Shown here piece after piece: positions 25,365 through 34,467 of a DNA stretch of 64,000 nucleotides. The position numbers and the translations under genes were made by a program. The stretch spans positions 186,001 through 250,000 of the forward strand of contig NZ_RIAX01000003.1 in NCBI RefSeq assembly GCF_003719725.1, given 5' to 3'. The notes beneath the pieces are model-generated. The model was not told where the DNA came from, made no database searches, and saw only the letters and a list, made by a program, of their open reading frames with translations. The first letter of the stretch is position 1. The number at the start of each line of letters is the position of its first letter. Source of the stretch: Planococcus salinus. GTDB taxonomy: Bacteria > Bacillota > Bacilli > Bacillales_A > Planococcaceae.

Positions 25365-27503
25365 TTATCCATCGACTACTTCCAATAATTTATAACTCAG
25401 GCAAATATCAATCATCAAATCTTTCCGCTCTTTGGCAAACTGGATGGAAAGACGTTCAGCATCCCGGTCAACTATTTCTCCCACTCCAAAAACACGGTGG
25501 CGGACTTTCACTCCCTCAAGCAAAACGTCTTCCTCTTTCACCGCATTGGGATTGTCAGGCACTTTGATATTGGCAGGAGCTTTCGCTGCTCGCCGCTTCT
25601 CGGAGAGCGGAGCACGGACGACAGCAGCGGGCATAGTGATGTCCCTTACTTCGTCCACAAAACGCGATTCGTTGTCATAACTGATCATTTCAAGATGCTT
25701 TTTGGCGCGGGTCATGCCGACATAAAACAATCGGCGGGCTTCTTCCAAAGCATCTGCATTTTCGCTGTCTTCTTCTGCCGGAATAATCCCCTCCACCAGA
25801 TCGATCATGTAGACACGTTCAAACTCCAAACCTTTGGCGCTGTGGAAAGTTGACAGCGTCAGCATCTCATCGGTCTTTTCCGCCTTTGCCTGTTTCGTCA
25901 CTTTCTCCAGCTCTTTCAACCGCTTCGCAAACTCCGTCATGGACGTCAATGGTTCTGCGATGTGTTCGAGCGTTACTAAGATTTGCTGCAAATAATTAAG
26001 GCGCATGCCGAATTTTTCCGCTCTGCTTGACAGCATCTGGTCATAACCAAGTTCACCGCGAATCGTTCGCAGAACAGTTAATGGCTTCATCGTCTGCAGA
26101 GCTTGAAACCATTTCTTCTGCTCTGTCAGAATCTTTATCTGATAGTCTTTTAACGTCACGCTTCGATTGATTTCATCGAAAGCATTCTTTTTTGTTGGTT
26201 TCATACGGCTTAGAAATCGTAATTGGGACGCGGACCAATACGCATTGGTTTTGGAGGCGATTTTGGAATAGATGTCGATGCGCTCCGGCTTTAAACTGAA
26301 GCGCATAAAATTCAGCATATCTTCCACAATCCAATGGGAAAAAAACCGGTTATCAGCGTCTTTCATATAAAATGGGATGCCCAGCCGCTCCAGTTCACTC
26401 ATCAGCAAAGTGGAAGAAGAATTATTGCGGTATAAAATGGCGACTTCCCCGAACTCGGTTAATGATTTCAGCTCTTTCATCACATATTTCAACTGTGCTT
26501 CTTCCGATGCCAGCTTTTTAATGACAATTGGATTCCCTTTTTCCTGTTTGGTGAACATATTCTTATCGTGGCGTTTTTTATTGGCTTTGATAAATGTATT
26601 GGCTGTGTCTACAATACTTTTTGTGGAACGGTAATTGCGCTCCATCTTCATCACGTAGGCATTGGGATAAACGTCTTTGAACTTCAATAAATACGTCGGT
26701 TCAGCCGCGCGCCATGTATAAATGGACTGGTCATCATCCGCCACCACACAAAGATTCTGGTGCCGAGCCACCAGTTTTTCCACAATGGCATGCTGGATCA
26801 GTGACGTGTCCTGACTTTCATCGGTCATGACATAATCCCATCGCTGCTGATATTTCGCAAGCAATGCTGTGTCTTTTTCGAGTGCCTCATTGGCTAAAGT
26901 CAGCATATCATCAAAATCCACTAACCTATAGTCATAGTTTTCCTTAAATGCCTCATACGTTTTCAAAATTTCGATGGCACCTGGAAAAGGCTCTTTCAAT
27001 TTGCCCCACTTTTCCCACGGAATCATCTTATTTTTCACAAAGCTGACGAACGACATCAATTCCTCCAGCTGATCTTCTGTAATCGGCTCCTCATTTTCTG
27101 TTTGATACATTTCACGCAGCAAGCGTTTTTTATGGAGACCGTTTGTTTCGCTTCCTTCAATCATGACATAACGTGACCCTTCAAAATACTGTCTGGTGAT
27201 TTGGAATGCGAGACTATGGATGGTAGAGAAATCAACTGGTTCATGGAGAGGGAAAAATCGCTTGTAACGCTCCACCATGTCTCTGGCGGATGCTTTGCTG
27301 AACGTAATGGCTTTAATGCGCTTTGGAGAGACACCTTTTTCTTCGATCAAGTAACCGATCCGCATAATCATGGTAGTGGTTTTACCGGATCCTGGACAAG
27401 CCAAAAGCAGCAGAGGACCTTCCGTGCGCTCTACCGCTTTACGTTGAATCTTATTCAATTGGACTCCCAGTTCCTGCTTTTTCTGTTCAAAAAAACGGCT
27501 CAT
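25365..27503 (-). CDS. UvrD/Rep-family superfamily 1 DNA helicase
   Basis: This 712-residue SF1A helicase resembles B. subtilis YjcD. Motif I is ACPGSGKTTT, Ia is AITFSKASARDMV, II is MTDESQDTS, III is ADDDQSIYTWRAA, IV is MERNYRST, V is STFHSAKGLEFERVYMI and VI is EARRLFYVGMTRAKKHL. The usual DE-x-QD in motif II is kept as DESQD. The C-terminal 60 residues (VKVRHRVFGVGEIVDRDAE) form a Tudor-like tail similar to the RNA polymerase-binding tail of PcrA/UvrD. It probably acts as a 3'-5' helicase in repair or transcription-coupled processes. The start at 27503 has AAGGAGC upstream. Confidence 0.9.
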   Translation of the reverse strand: MSRFFEQKKQELGVQLNKIQRKAVERTEGPLLLLACPGSGKTTTMIMRIGYLIEEKGVSPKRIKAITFSKASARDMVERYKRFFPLHEPVDFSTIHSLAFQITRQYFEGSRYVMIEGSETNGLHKKRLLREMYQTENEEPITEDQLEELMSFVSFVKNKMIPWEKWGKLKEPFPGAIEILKTYEAFKENYDYRLVDFDDMLTLANEALEKDTALLAKYQQRWDYVMTDESQDTSLIQHAIVEKLVARHQNLCVVADDDQSIYTWRAAEPTYLLKFKDVYPNAYVMKMERNYRSTKSIVDTANTFIKANKKRHDKNMFTKQEKGNPIVIKKLASEEAQLKYVMKELKSLTEFGEVAILYRNNSSSTLLMSELERLGIPFYMKDADNRFFSHWIVEDMLNFMRFSLKPERIDIYSKIASKTNAYWSASQLRFLSRMKPTKKNAFDEINRSVTLKDYQIKILTEQKKWFQALQTMKPLTVLRTIRGELGYDQMLSSRAEKFGMRLNYLQQILVTLEHIAEPLTSMTEFAKRLKELEKVTKQAKAEKTDEMLTLSTFHSAKGLEFERVYMIDLVEGIIPAEEDSENADALEEARRLFYVGMTRAKKHLEMISYDNESRFVDEVRDITMPAAVVRAPLSEKRRAAKAPANIKVPDNPNAVKEEDVLLEGVKVRHRVFGVGEIVDRDAERLSIQFAKERKDLMIDICLSYKLLEVVDG

Positions 27504-27544
27504 GCACAAAGCTCCTTTAAATTTCAATATCATTATTTTACCAC

Positions 27545-27597
27545 AAAAAAAAGCTGTATAATCAGTTGGCTTTCCCCCTGATTATACAAACTTTTTT
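27545..27597 (-). terminator. Terminator of the distal YflT gene
   Basis: TGTATAATCAG / CTGATTATACA stem around a 12-base loop, followed on the minus strand by CTTTTTTTTG. Confidence 0.8.
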
Positions 27598-27623
27598 CGA
27601 ACGGACAAAGGCATCGGTGCATT

Positions 27624-28112
27624 TCATCTTTTATAATGGCGGGAATCAATTTCCTCTGTCTTTTCTTCATTTTCCTGTTGTAACTCTCTCGTATCTTCCG
27701 TGTTCAATTTTTTGTTCTGCACGGTAGTTTTTTCTTTCTCCCCCAGCTCGAAAGATTCCTCGTCTTTGTCATGTTCAAATCGTTCCGCATACCTTCTGTC
27801 CACATACAGCAATAACTGTCCATCCTGAACGTTCTGATACAATTCTTCCGATTCGTGTTCGTTGATTCCCATGCTCATAAAAGCTTGGTGAACTTCTTCA
27901 TTTCCTGTTAAAAACGAGGCGAAACGATCAATCCATTTGTCTTCAGGCACATGATAGTCAACATTTGTCTGACCTCTCACGAGAGACAATTCGTCGTTTT
28001 TACGTGACATTACATACATGTCATTTTCGCTGTAGCCCTCTCTTTTCAATTCCTCTATTTTACGTAGAACTTCCTCTCCTGTTGGATACGTCTGAACGAA
28101 TTGATTGGGCAT
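27624..28112 (-). CDS. YflT-domain general stress protein (short form)
   Basis: This 162-residue protein has an N-terminal YflT (GSP17M) domain of about 100 residues: FVQTYPTGEEVLRKIEELKR, DMYVMSRKNDELSLVRGQTN, DRFASFLTGNEEVHQAF and a closing QLLLYVDRRYAE. A disordered Glu/Lys-rich tail follows. B. subtilis relatives are heat- and stress-induced members of the sigma-B regulon with no known biochemistry. It lies 50 bp behind ywbE and is probably cotranscribed with it. It is the smallest of three paralogues in this stretch. Confidence 0.82.
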   Translation of the reverse strand: MPNQFVQTYPTGEEVLRKIEELKREGYSENDMYVMSRKNDELSLVRGQTNVDYHVPEDKWIDRFASFLTGNEEVHQAFMSMGINEHESEELYQNVQDGQLLLYVDRRYAERFEHDKDEESFELGEKEKTTVQNKKLNTEDTRELQQENEEKTEEIDSRHYKR

Positions 28113-28162
28113 GGTTATCTCTCCTTGAATAAGATGATTTCTTGCAATCCATTAAACAGCCA

Positions 28163-28363
28163 TTATTCGGAACGCACAATTTCGCAGACACGGCCTACTT
28201 GTCCGTCTTCCAACCTTACCTTGATGCCATGGGGATGGGTTGGGGAATTTGTCAGCAAATCCTTGACCACGCCTCGTGTTTTCTTTCCTGTCCGTTGGTC
28301 TTTCTTTAAAATGACATTGACTTCCAACCCCGGTTTGATATCACTTCTCTTTTTTCCGTCCAT
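28163..28363 (-). CDS. ywbE: YwbE-family small protein (DUF2196)
   Basis: This 66-residue KOW/SH3-like basic protein reads MDGKKRSDIKPGLEVNVILK, then KDQRTGKKTRGVVKDLLTNS and HPHGIKVRLEDGQVGRVCEI. This matches the compact YwbE family, which has no established function and is expected to bind RNA or DNA by its fold. The ATG at 28363 is chosen because AGGAGGCGATAGGA precedes it. The longer in-frame upstream extension lies in the terminal region of the neighbouring gene and is not used. It is an unusual guest between two YflT genes. Confidence 0.88.
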   Translation of the reverse strand: MDGKKRSDIKPGLEVNVILKKDQRTGKKTRGVVKDLLTNSPTHPHGIKVRLEDGQVGRVCEIVRSE

Positions 28364-28388
28364 TCCTATCGCCTCCTGCTTTTCTTCT

Positions 28389-28418
28389 ATCATACGCCAA
28401 ACAGCGGAATTCCGGCAA
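28389..28418 (-). promoter_or_regulatory. Candidate sigma-A promoter of ywbE-yflT
   Basis: On the minus strand there are TTGCCG (28413-28418), an 18-bp spacer and TATGAT (28389-28394), about 25 bases before the ywbE start. If real, this unit is not solely stress-controlled. Confidence 0.4.
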
Positions 28419-28463
28419 AAAGACGGAATTTCCCGCCTCTTCAAGGAGGCAACAGACTTTTCG

Positions 28464-29390
28464 TTATTTACGGGAGTCTGACGGACTGGTTTCATTTTCG
28501 CCGTTTTCCCGATTGTCACTTTCCCGCTCGCGGGTTCTGTCTCTCGCAGTCTGGGATAAATCACCCGGTGCATCAGTATCCAATGACCGGTCGACACCTT
28601 GGCTGCCTGTTGGCACATCCGGCATTTTCTCTTCGGCTGAAGGGATATCCGTCTTAGTGGGATCCGAAGTCGGCATATCCGACAGGGCATCCTGGCTGTT
28701 GCCGATATCGATCGTGTGCGCATCAACTTCGCGTACATTGTCTGTTTGGTTTTCGGGTGCCCCCATGTCCGGCACATTGGGATCGTTCGCTGGGACATTG
28801 TCCACTGTCCGGTCCATCATCGGCACCCCTCTTCTGTTTCTTCCTGTGTTTGCTGTGTCTGTTAACTCATCATTCGGCATTAGCCCTTGCCGGGAACTCG
28901 GACCGGTGGAAAGAGTCGCTTCCTCCTCTTCTGATTCTGCATCTTCTGTCCCCGCGTTTCGACGATCCACCCCAGGTCCAGTGGCTGCTGCGTAATCTGT
29001 CTGATCCTTAGGGTCACCATAGGCTGCCGTGCTGTTGAAGCCCTTGCTGACATGTGAAGTGCCATACTCCCGGTCAGCAATCAAAACGATTTTCCCGCTT
29101 TTTACAGCTTGCAGGTATTGTTCGATTTCCTGTTCTTCCAACTTCATCTCAGCAAAAGCTTTTTTTACAGGTCCGTTGCCTGTCAGAAAACCCAGGAAGT
29201 TTTCAAGCTTTCCTTCACCGGCCACTTTGGATTTTACGTTTGTACGCCCGCGCACCATGGAGATTTCCCCTTGATCGCGTGCCACGACAAAGAGGTCGTC
29301 TTCTGTATATCCTTTTGTCTTCAACTCCTCTATTCCTCTCAGCACTTCTGTTTCCGAATCATATGTTTCAATAAATTTGTGGTTGGCCAT
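28464..29390 (-). CDS. YflT-domain protein with long disordered acidic tail
   Basis: This is a 308-residue protein. Residues 1-115 form the YflT domain (FIETYDSETEVLRGIEELKT, DDLFVVARDQGEISMVRGRT, LGFLTGNGPVKKAF, KIVLIADREYG). Residues about 120-308 are low-complexity and rich in Asp, Glu, Thr and Pro (for example VPTGSQGVDRSLDTDAPGDL), probably disordered. The function of the tail is unknown. A sigma-B-type promoter lies 55-80 bases upstream, supporting stress induction. It has no transmembrane segment. Confidence 0.8.
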   Translation of the reverse strand: MANHKFIETYDSETEVLRGIEELKTKGYTEDDLFVVARDQGEISMVRGRTNVKSKVAGEGKLENFLGFLTGNGPVKKAFAEMKLEEQEIEQYLQAVKSGKIVLIADREYGTSHVSKGFNSTAAYGDPKDQTDYAAATGPGVDRRNAGTEDAESEEEEATLSTGPSSRQGLMPNDELTDTANTGRNRRGVPMMDRTVDNVPANDPNVPDMGAPENQTDNVREVDAHTIDIGNSQDALSDMPTSDPTKTDIPSAEEKMPDVPTGSQGVDRSLDTDAPGDLSQTARDRTRERESDNRENGENETSPSDSRK

Positions 29391-29444
29391 GTTTTATTCC
29401 TCCGCTTCCGTTACACTTAGTAAAAAGTTTCCTTATATATAGAA

Positions 29445-29469
29445 ATACCCGCCCTCGACAGTCAAAAAC
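29445..29469 (-). promoter_or_regulatory. Sigma-B-type promoter of the middle YflT gene
   Basis: On the minus strand there are GTTTTT (29464-29469), a 13-bp spacer and a perfect GGGTAT (29445-29450). Confidence 0.7.
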
Positions 29470-29498
29470 ATCGAACCACTATACGGTTTGTTTTCCAT

Positions 29499-29528
29499 AT
29501 AAAAAGACGGAGGGGGGGTCCCTCCGTC
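29499..29528 (-). terminator. Terminator of the YflT-YsnF fusion gene
   Basis: GACGGAGGGA / CCCTCCGTC stem followed by TTTTTATATG on the minus strand. Confidence 0.85.
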
Positions 29529-29548
29529 TCGCTAAAATTTACATCCAC

Positions 29549-30745
29549 TTACAAACGGTCTTTGTCATCGCGGTCCAGGTCACGGTCACGACCCAAGCCT
29601 CTATCACGGTCCAGGTCTTTGTCACGACCAAGTGTCGTATCATCGTCGATATCCGCTTCTTCGCGGCGCACCGTATCTCTTACTGTTTCGGTATCTTTCA
29701 CTTTTTCCTTACCTACCACAATCTCTTCACTGACCACGTCTTTCTTCGATACATTCACTTTTTCCTCCGTTACCGGGATGTGAATGTTTTCACCTTCCCG
29801 ATAAGCGTCTCCTGTTAAAGTAGAATCGCCTTCAGTGGTTTCTTCATTGACAGGACGGCGTTCTACATACACTTCTTCGCGTTCCACTGGAACTTCGACG
29901 CTCTGTTCTTCTTCCACTACGTGCTTGCCGACGTTCACTTCGCCCGTTTTGACATTTTCTTTGTCGACATTCAAGCGCTCTTCATGCAGGCGAAGTTTTT
30001 CTTCCTCCGTTCGGTCATCGCCTACTACCGAATCTGTATCAGAAAAGCGATCGGCGTTTCGAGTATCTCTGCCGACATCATCCACTTTTTTATCGGATCC
30101 TAAGCCAAACCCTGTACCGGCATCTCTGCCAACACCTGCTGTGTCAGTGGTATCAGTATCCGCTCTGCCATTGATGCCTGATAAATCACGCTCTTCGTTA
30201 TAGACTGTATCATTTGATTCGTTCGTATCGACTGTCAGACCGTCTCTTCCTACAGCTCCCGTATCCGGATATCCAGTACTGCCTGTACCTGTAGATCCAG
30301 GAGAAGATGCTGCGCCCATTCCGGCAGCTCCCGTAAGGCCGGTTCCTGTCGTAGATCTCGTATCCGGTTCTCCATAGGCATTATTGTCATACGGTGCTTT
30401 TCCTTCGTAGGAAGCTCCGAATTCACGATCAACGAATAAAAGGATTTTTCCGTTTTGGACTTCACGGTAATAACGATCTGCTTCTTGTTCATCCACTCCC
30501 ATACTGGAGAACGCTTCTCTTACGGGTTCGTTTCCTGACAGGAAGCCCATGAATTTGTCCATCCAATTTCCTTCGGAAGATTTGTAATCTACATCTGTGC
30601 GTCCCCGAACCATTGAAATCTGATCTTTGTCATTTGCCATGACATACATATCTTCTTCACGTGATCCTTGCGCTTTCAGTTCTTCGATTTTTCGTAGCAC
30701 TTCCGTCTCGCTGTCGAATGTTCCCATAAATTTATTGTTGGCCAT
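29549..30745 (-). CDS. YflT-YsnF (DUF2382) fusion stress protein
   Basis: This 398-residue protein has an N-terminal YflT domain (residues 1-110: FMGTFDSETEVLRKIEELKA, QISMVRGRTDVDYKS, LLFVDREFGASYEG). A Gly/Ser/Thr/Asp-rich linker spans about 110-240. A YsnF/AvaK DUF2382 domain follows at about 240-370 (EEKLRLHEERLNVDKENVKT, VPVEREEVYVERRPV, IHIPVTEEKVNVSKKDVVSE). The end is an Arg-Asp repeat tail (RDRGLGRDRDLDRDDKDR). In B. subtilis YsnF is a general stress protein. The ATG at 30745 follows GGAGGAATCAGAA. A near-perfect sigma-B promoter precedes it. The biochemical function is unknown. Confidence 0.85.
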   Translation of the reverse strand: MANNKFMGTFDSETEVLRKIEELKAQGSREEDMYVMANDKDQISMVRGRTDVDYKSSEGNWMDKFMGFLSGNEPVREAFSSMGVDEQEADRYYREVQNGKILLFVDREFGASYEGKAPYDNNAYGEPDTRSTTGTGLTGAAGMGAASSPGSTGTGSTGYPDTGAVGRDGLTVDTNESNDTVYNEERDLSGINGRADTDTTDTAGVGRDAGTGFGLGSDKKVDDVGRDTRNADRFSDTDSVVGDDRTEEEKLRLHEERLNVDKENVKTGEVNVGKHVVEEEQSVEVPVEREEVYVERRPVNEETTEGDSTLTGDAYREGENIHIPVTEEKVNVSKKDVVSEEIVVGKEKVKDTETVRDTVRREEADIDDDTTLGRDKDLDRDRGLGRDRDLDRDDKDRL

Positions 30746-30801
30746 TTCTGATTCCTCCAATTTTATGATGATAGTCTCGAAAAATCTTGCCTACTTGAAA
30801 A

Positions 30802-30826
30802 ATACCCGACCTCAATTTTCTCAAAC
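30802..30826 (-). promoter_or_regulatory. Sigma-B promoter of the YflT-YsnF fusion gene
   Basis: On the minus strand there are GTTTGA (30821-30826), a 13-bp spacer and GGGTAT (30802-30807). This is one mismatch from the GTTTAA-N12-15-GGGTAT consensus. Confidence 0.82.
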
Positions 30827-31089
30827 ATTGACGTTTTTGATTGAACACTTTTTCCTACTAAACAAGGCAAAATTCCCTTTCTCTGTTATTCAGCCGGTGT
30901 CGCCGTTTAGAGAACCCTTCTTTCAAAGTCTTGTCACTTATGCATTTCCAGCGGATTCTAAGAATAGAATTTTCAGAAAAATTAAGGCGATTACAAGTAT
31001 TTCATTTCATTATCAATTTGATAAACCCCCACTTTCGAGACCGACAATCGTCTATGATGTTAGGTAAGATCTAATAAAGGAGTGTGGTC

Positions 31090-31644
31090 ATGCGTAATTT
31101 ATTGATAGGGTTATTGGCAATTATCGTTGCTGCACTTGGCGGTTGCGGAGCAGACGAAGTGTTGTCTGAAAGCAATGCTGCCGACCAACCTGATTACAAC
31201 GAAGTCGAAGTTGTCCAGTTTCCTTCCACTCACACTGTCCTGATCAACGACATTCATTACGAAGTGACTGAAAAATCCCACCTTTTTACAGTGTCTGAAG
31301 AAGAAATAGAACCGGAAACCCTCAAAGCCGGCGATTTGGTGGAACTCACTCACAGCCCTCAGCCAATCGACCATTCATCGACAGACCAGGAAACCATCCT
31401 GTCTCTTAAGTTATATGACGATGAAAAAAGCCGCAGCATCAGTAAAGCGATCGCCCATGTCATGGAAAATCAGGAAATCGGAGTGATTTCCTCTCCCCAA
31501 ATCAAATCCGTCAGCCAACAGCTTGTTACGCTGCAGTTCAATGATATAAAAAATAGACAGAAATTCGAATGCATCGTCAACACACAAAGCCTGCAATTCC
31601 ATATCAAAAAAGTAAATCAAGCTTATACAAAAAAACAGCCGTGA
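31090..31644 (+). CDS. Small lipoprotein of unknown function
   Basis: This 184-residue secreted lipoprotein has a signal MRNLLIGLLAIIVAALGGCG with lipidated Cys near position 19. The mature part is soluble and mixed alpha/beta (VEVVQFPSTHTVLINDIHYE, LKAGDLVELTHSP, ISKAIAHVMENQEIGVISSP). Two OB- or SH3-like strand-rich segments seem present, but no family could be named. The ATG at 31090 has AAAGGAG 7 bases upstream, better spaced than the GTG at 31084. It is monocistronic and followed by a strong bidirectional terminator. Confidence 0.72.
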   Translation: MRNLLIGLLAIIVAALGGCGADEVLSESNAADQPDYNEVEVVQFPSTHTVLINDIHYEVTEKSHLFTVSEEEIEPETLKAGDLVELTHSPQPIDHSSTDQETILSLKLYDDEKSRSISKAIAHVMENQEIGVISSPQIKSVSQQLVTLQFNDIKNRQKFECIVNTQSLQFHIKKVNQAYTKKQP

Positions 31645-31668
31645 ATCACAAGTGATTCACGGCTGTTC
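31634..31668 (+). terminator. Bidirectional terminator between lipoprotein gene and glsA
   Basis: AACAGCCGTGAATCAC / GTGATTCACGGCTGTT, a 16-bp perfect stem with a 3-base loop, between convergent genes. Confidence 0.85.
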
Positions 31669-31673
31669 TTCGT

Positions 31674-32639
31674 TTAAAAAATGCTTAAGTCCCATTCCTT
31701 TGAAATTTGCCGCAGCATCATCGTGCCGGCAGCGCTGTTCCCTTGTACATCAATGGCTGGGCCATACACACCGATGCCTGCACCAGCACGGAATTCATAT
31801 GTCTGGGAATGCAACTTTGGAGGAACTGCAGCCATAATGCCGCCTGATACTCCACTTTTTGCCGGAATTCCAACGTGTGCTGCAAAGTTTCCTGAAGAGT
31901 TATACATGCCACACGTGACCATCAGCACTTTCGCTACTTGGGCGATTTCTTCTGAAAAAAACTTCTCTTCTGTAATCGGATTGTAGCCATCATACGCAAT
32001 GATCAAACCGATCAGTGCCAAATCCTGTGTACTGACTTGAATCGAGCATTGGCGAATATAGATATCAAGCGCTTCTTCCACTTCAATTTCCAAGAATCCC
32101 GCCTCTTTCAAATAATAAGCGAGAGCCCGGTTTCGATGGGAAGATTTCCATTCCGAGTCATAGACATCGTGGTCCATTTCAAGCGGATGACCGACCAGCT
32201 TCTCCAGGAAGGACAATAAGTACTCGTACTTTTTTTGGCTCGTACGCCCCGGCAGTAAAGAAGAAACAGTGATGGCGCCGGCGTTAATGAACGGATTGAA
32301 CGGCTTGTTCGGACGGTGGATTTCAAACGGAATAATGGAATTGAAAGCTTCACCTGTCGGCTCCACATCTACCCGCTCCAATACAAACTCCAACCCATAG
32401 TGGCAGCTGAGCGCAATAAACGTCAGTGCCTTCGAAATGCTTTGCAAGGTGAACTTTTCATCCGTATCACCGGCACAATAATAATTACCGTCTTCATCAA
32501 GCATACAAATACCGAGCTTACTGGGATCTGCTTTGCCGAGTTCCGGTATGTATTGTGCGGTTGTCCCCAGAATAACATGACCTTTGTTTTCTTCCACCCA
32601 TGCTGCCAGTTGTTGCTGAATCCGCGGATTACTTTGCAT
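31674..32639 (-). CDS. glsA: Glutaminase
   Basis: This 321-residue serine-dependent beta-lactamase-fold enzyme hydrolyses glutamine to glutamate and ammonia. The active-site Ser-x-x-Lys is in LQSISKALTF. Other conserved blocks are PSKLGICMLDEDG, PFNPFINAGAITVSSL, the Asn/Tyr region NRALAYYLKEAGF, TCGMYNSSGNFAAHVGIPAKSGVSGGIMA and GVYGPAIDVQGNSAAG. The length is normal (about 310-330). The ATG at 32639 follows GAGGAGGG, while the in-frame TTG at 32654 lies inside that site. It is monocistronic here. Bacillus paralogues often sit beside a glutamine transporter, which is absent. Confidence 0.95.
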   Translation of the reverse strand: MQSNPRIQQQLAAWVEENKGHVILGTTAQYIPELGKADPSKLGICMLDEDGNYYCAGDTDEKFTLQSISKALTFIALSCHYGLEFVLERVDVEPTGEAFNSIIPFEIHRPNKPFNPFINAGAITVSSLLPGRTSQKKYEYLLSFLEKLVGHPLEMDHDVYDSEWKSSHRNRALAYYLKEAGFLEIEVEEALDIYIRQCSIQVSTQDLALIGLIIAYDGYNPITEEKFFSEEIAQVAKVLMVTCGMYNSSGNFAAHVGIPAKSGVSGGIMAAVPPKLHSQTYEFRAGAGIGVYGPAIDVQGNSAAGTMMLRQISKEWDLSIF

Positions 32640-32714
32640 GTCATCCCTCCTCAACTTTTTGCTCTTTTATCATCCACGAAACAATCACCAAATGTCAAAG
32701 AAAAGCACAAACAG

Positions 32715-32746
32715 AAAAAACGCCTCCCGTTCTGGTGGGAGGCGTT
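32715..32746 (-). terminator. Terminator of the esterase gene
   Basis: CGCCTCCC / GGGAGGCG stem, then TTTTTTCTG on the minus strand. Confidence 0.8.
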
Positions 32747-32750
32747 GCCA

Positions 32751-33353
32751 TTATAAATGATCGTACCAGTCTTTTGCGGCTTCAACTTCGGGCATTGTCA
32801 ATTGATGCCCGTAATGTTCCCAATGTAATTGCACATGGGCTCCTGCCCCTTCCAGCAACTCTTTCAATTCTTCCGATTCTTCCGCTGGACAAATCGGATC
32901 GTTTGTTCCTGCTGTGATAAATATTGGTACATCTGTCAGATTTGGAATATCGGCTTCCCGGTTTGGCACCATCGGATGATGAAGAATCGCTGCTTTTAAC
33001 GAGTTTTGATAGCTGAATAACAGGTTCCCCGCAATGTTAGCACCGTTTGAATAACCGATGGCAATGACATTATTTCGATCAAACCCATAGTCCTTTGCAG
33101 CAGTATCTATGAAATCATACAATTCTGCCGTCCGTTCCTTTAAATCTGCCATATCAAAAACACCTTCCGATAACCGTCTGAAAAACCTTGGCATGCCATT
33201 TTCCGAAACATTGCCACGGACACTCAGAATCGAAGCTTCCCGATCAATGTGCCTGGCAATCGGCAATAAATCCGTTTCTGTTCCTCCTGTTCCGTGGAGC
33301 ACCAAAAATGTGGGTTTATCCGGATTGCTTCCTTTTTCAAAAATATGTTTCAT
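32751..33353 (-). CDS. Alpha/beta-hydrolase, carboxylesterase-like (MhqD type)
   Basis: This is a 200-residue cytoplasmic hydrolase. The oxyanion loop is LVLHGTGGTETDL, the nucleophile elbow is AIGYSNGANIAGNLL (Ser), the acid Asp is in TAGTNDPICP and the His is in WEHYGHQLTMPEVEAAKDW. The short size and RFFRRLSEGVFDMADLKERT block place it with the YodD/MhqD group of phospholipase/carboxylesterase-type enzymes induced by quinones in B. subtilis. No mhq regulator or dioxygenase gene adjoins it. The start at 33353 is preferred because GGAGG is 10 bases upstream, while the ATG at 33362 is only one base from it. Confidence 0.82.
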   Translation of the reverse strand: MKHIFEKGSNPDKPTFLVLHGTGGTETDLLPIARHIDREASILSVRGNVSENGMPRFFRRLSEGVFDMADLKERTAELYDFIDTAAKDYGFDRNNVIAIGYSNGANIAGNLLFSYQNSLKAAILHHPMVPNREADIPNLTDVPIFITAGTNDPICPAEESEELKELLEGAGAHVQLHWEHYGHQLTMPEVEAAKDWYDHL

Positions 33354-33530
33354 TATCTTCATTCCTCCTGCTCTCTTCTCACTTATTGTTTTCGGTGGTT
33401 CAGCAATAAACTATCTCGAATTCAAGGTAATGATATCATACTTTCTTCAGGTCACCAACCCATTCAATTCACCTTTTTTCCATGCTATGTTTTTTCATTG
33501 TCCCGCCGTCAGGATGCTTGAAAAATCGCA

Positions 33531-33562
33531 CAAAAAACCTCCGCTTAAAATTCAAGCGGAGG
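33531..33562 (-). terminator. Terminator of hslO
   Basis: CCTCCGCTT / AAGCGGAGG stem with AAAATTC loop, followed by TTTTTTG on the minus strand. Confidence 0.85.
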
Positions 33563-33573
33563 AAATCAGGATG

Positions 33574-34452
33574 TTACTTTGCTTCTTCAAGCATGGATTC
33601 CAGATTTTCTTTTGTAAAGTGATAGTTTTCATTGCAGAAATGGCATTCAGCTTCTGCTTGTCCATCTGTTTCAATCATGTCTAGAATTTCTTCGGTCCCC
33701 AAACTTACAATGGCATTGGAAATCCGTTCCCGTGAGCATTGGCATTGGAATTGGACAGGCATTGTATCCAGCACCTTTACATTATCTGAACCCAGAACTG
33801 CTTCAAGAATCTCCTCTGGTGTCATTCCTTCACGCACCATATTGGAAATCGTCGGAATCTCCTGCAGCCGTTCTTCAATACTGGCAATCACCTTTTCCTC
33901 TGTGCCGGGCAGCAGTTGAATGATAAAACCACCCGAAGCCTGTATGGAGTTGTCCGGATTGACAATCACTCCGACGCCGACAGATGAAGGCGTCTGCTCG
34001 GAATTTACAATGTAGTTGGTGAAATCTTCACCCAGTTCACCCGAAACCAACGGAACCTGGCCGACATACGGCTGAAGCAATCCAATATCTTTCGCTACGG
34101 ACAATGTACCGTCTGTGCCGACCGCTCTTCTGACATCCAGTTTTCCTTGCTCATTCAAATCAAAATGCGTTAGCGGATTCGACACATACCCTCTGACTTC
34201 CCCTTTGGCATTGGCATCCACTAAAATTGTGCCGATCGGTCCGCCTCCATTGATTTTGATGGTCAGCTTTTCTTCGCCTTTCATCATCGCACCCAGCATG
34301 ACACTTGCCGTCATGGAACGGCCAAGTGCCGCAGAAGCAGTTGGCCACGTGTAATGGCGGCGTTGTGCTTCCCCAACTGTTTCTGTGGTTTTTGCTGCAT
34401 AAGCACGTACTTGTCCATCGTATGCTAAAGCTCTCACTAAATAATCTCTCAT
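33574..34452 (-). CDS. hslO: Redox-regulated chaperone Hsp33
   Basis: This 292-residue holdase chaperone is activated by oxidation of a zinc-bound cysteine center. The zinc motif CxC-N30-CxxC is intact at Cys237, 239, 270 and 273 (FQCQCSRER and ECHFCNENY). The N-terminal core has the family strings [38 protein letters not shown] and [15 protein letters not shown]. It lies 15 bp downstream of an Rrf2-type regulator gene and is probably cotranscribed with it. It is followed by a terminator rather than cysK as in Bacillus. Confidence 0.96.
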   Translation of the reverse strand: MRDYLVRALAYDGQVRAYAAKTTETVGEAQRRHYTWPTASAALGRSMTASVMLGAMMKGEEKLTIKINGGGPIGTILVDANAKGEVRGYVSNPLTHFDLNEQGKLDVRRAVGTDGTLSVAKDIGLLQPYVGQVPLVSGELGEDFTNYIVNSEQTPSSVGVGVIVNPDNSIQASGGFIIQLLPGTEEKVIASIEERLQEIPTISNMVREGMTPEEILEAVLGSDNVKVLDTMPVQFQCQCSRERISNAIVSLGTEEILDMIETDGQAEAECHFCNENYHFTKENLESMLEEAK

Positions 34453-34467
34453 GTTGTCGTCCTCTCT

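Noticed and set aside
28513..28995. Plus-strand open frame of 160 codons opposite the acidic tail of the middle YflT protein
   Set aside because: A Ser-rich shadow of Asp/Glu/Thr codons with no promoter or ribosome site.
29549..29640. Arg-Asp repeat at the end of the YflT-YsnF protein as a DNA repeat or CRISPR-like array
   Set aside because: The repeat unit is short, in frame and within a coding sequence; there are no spacers.
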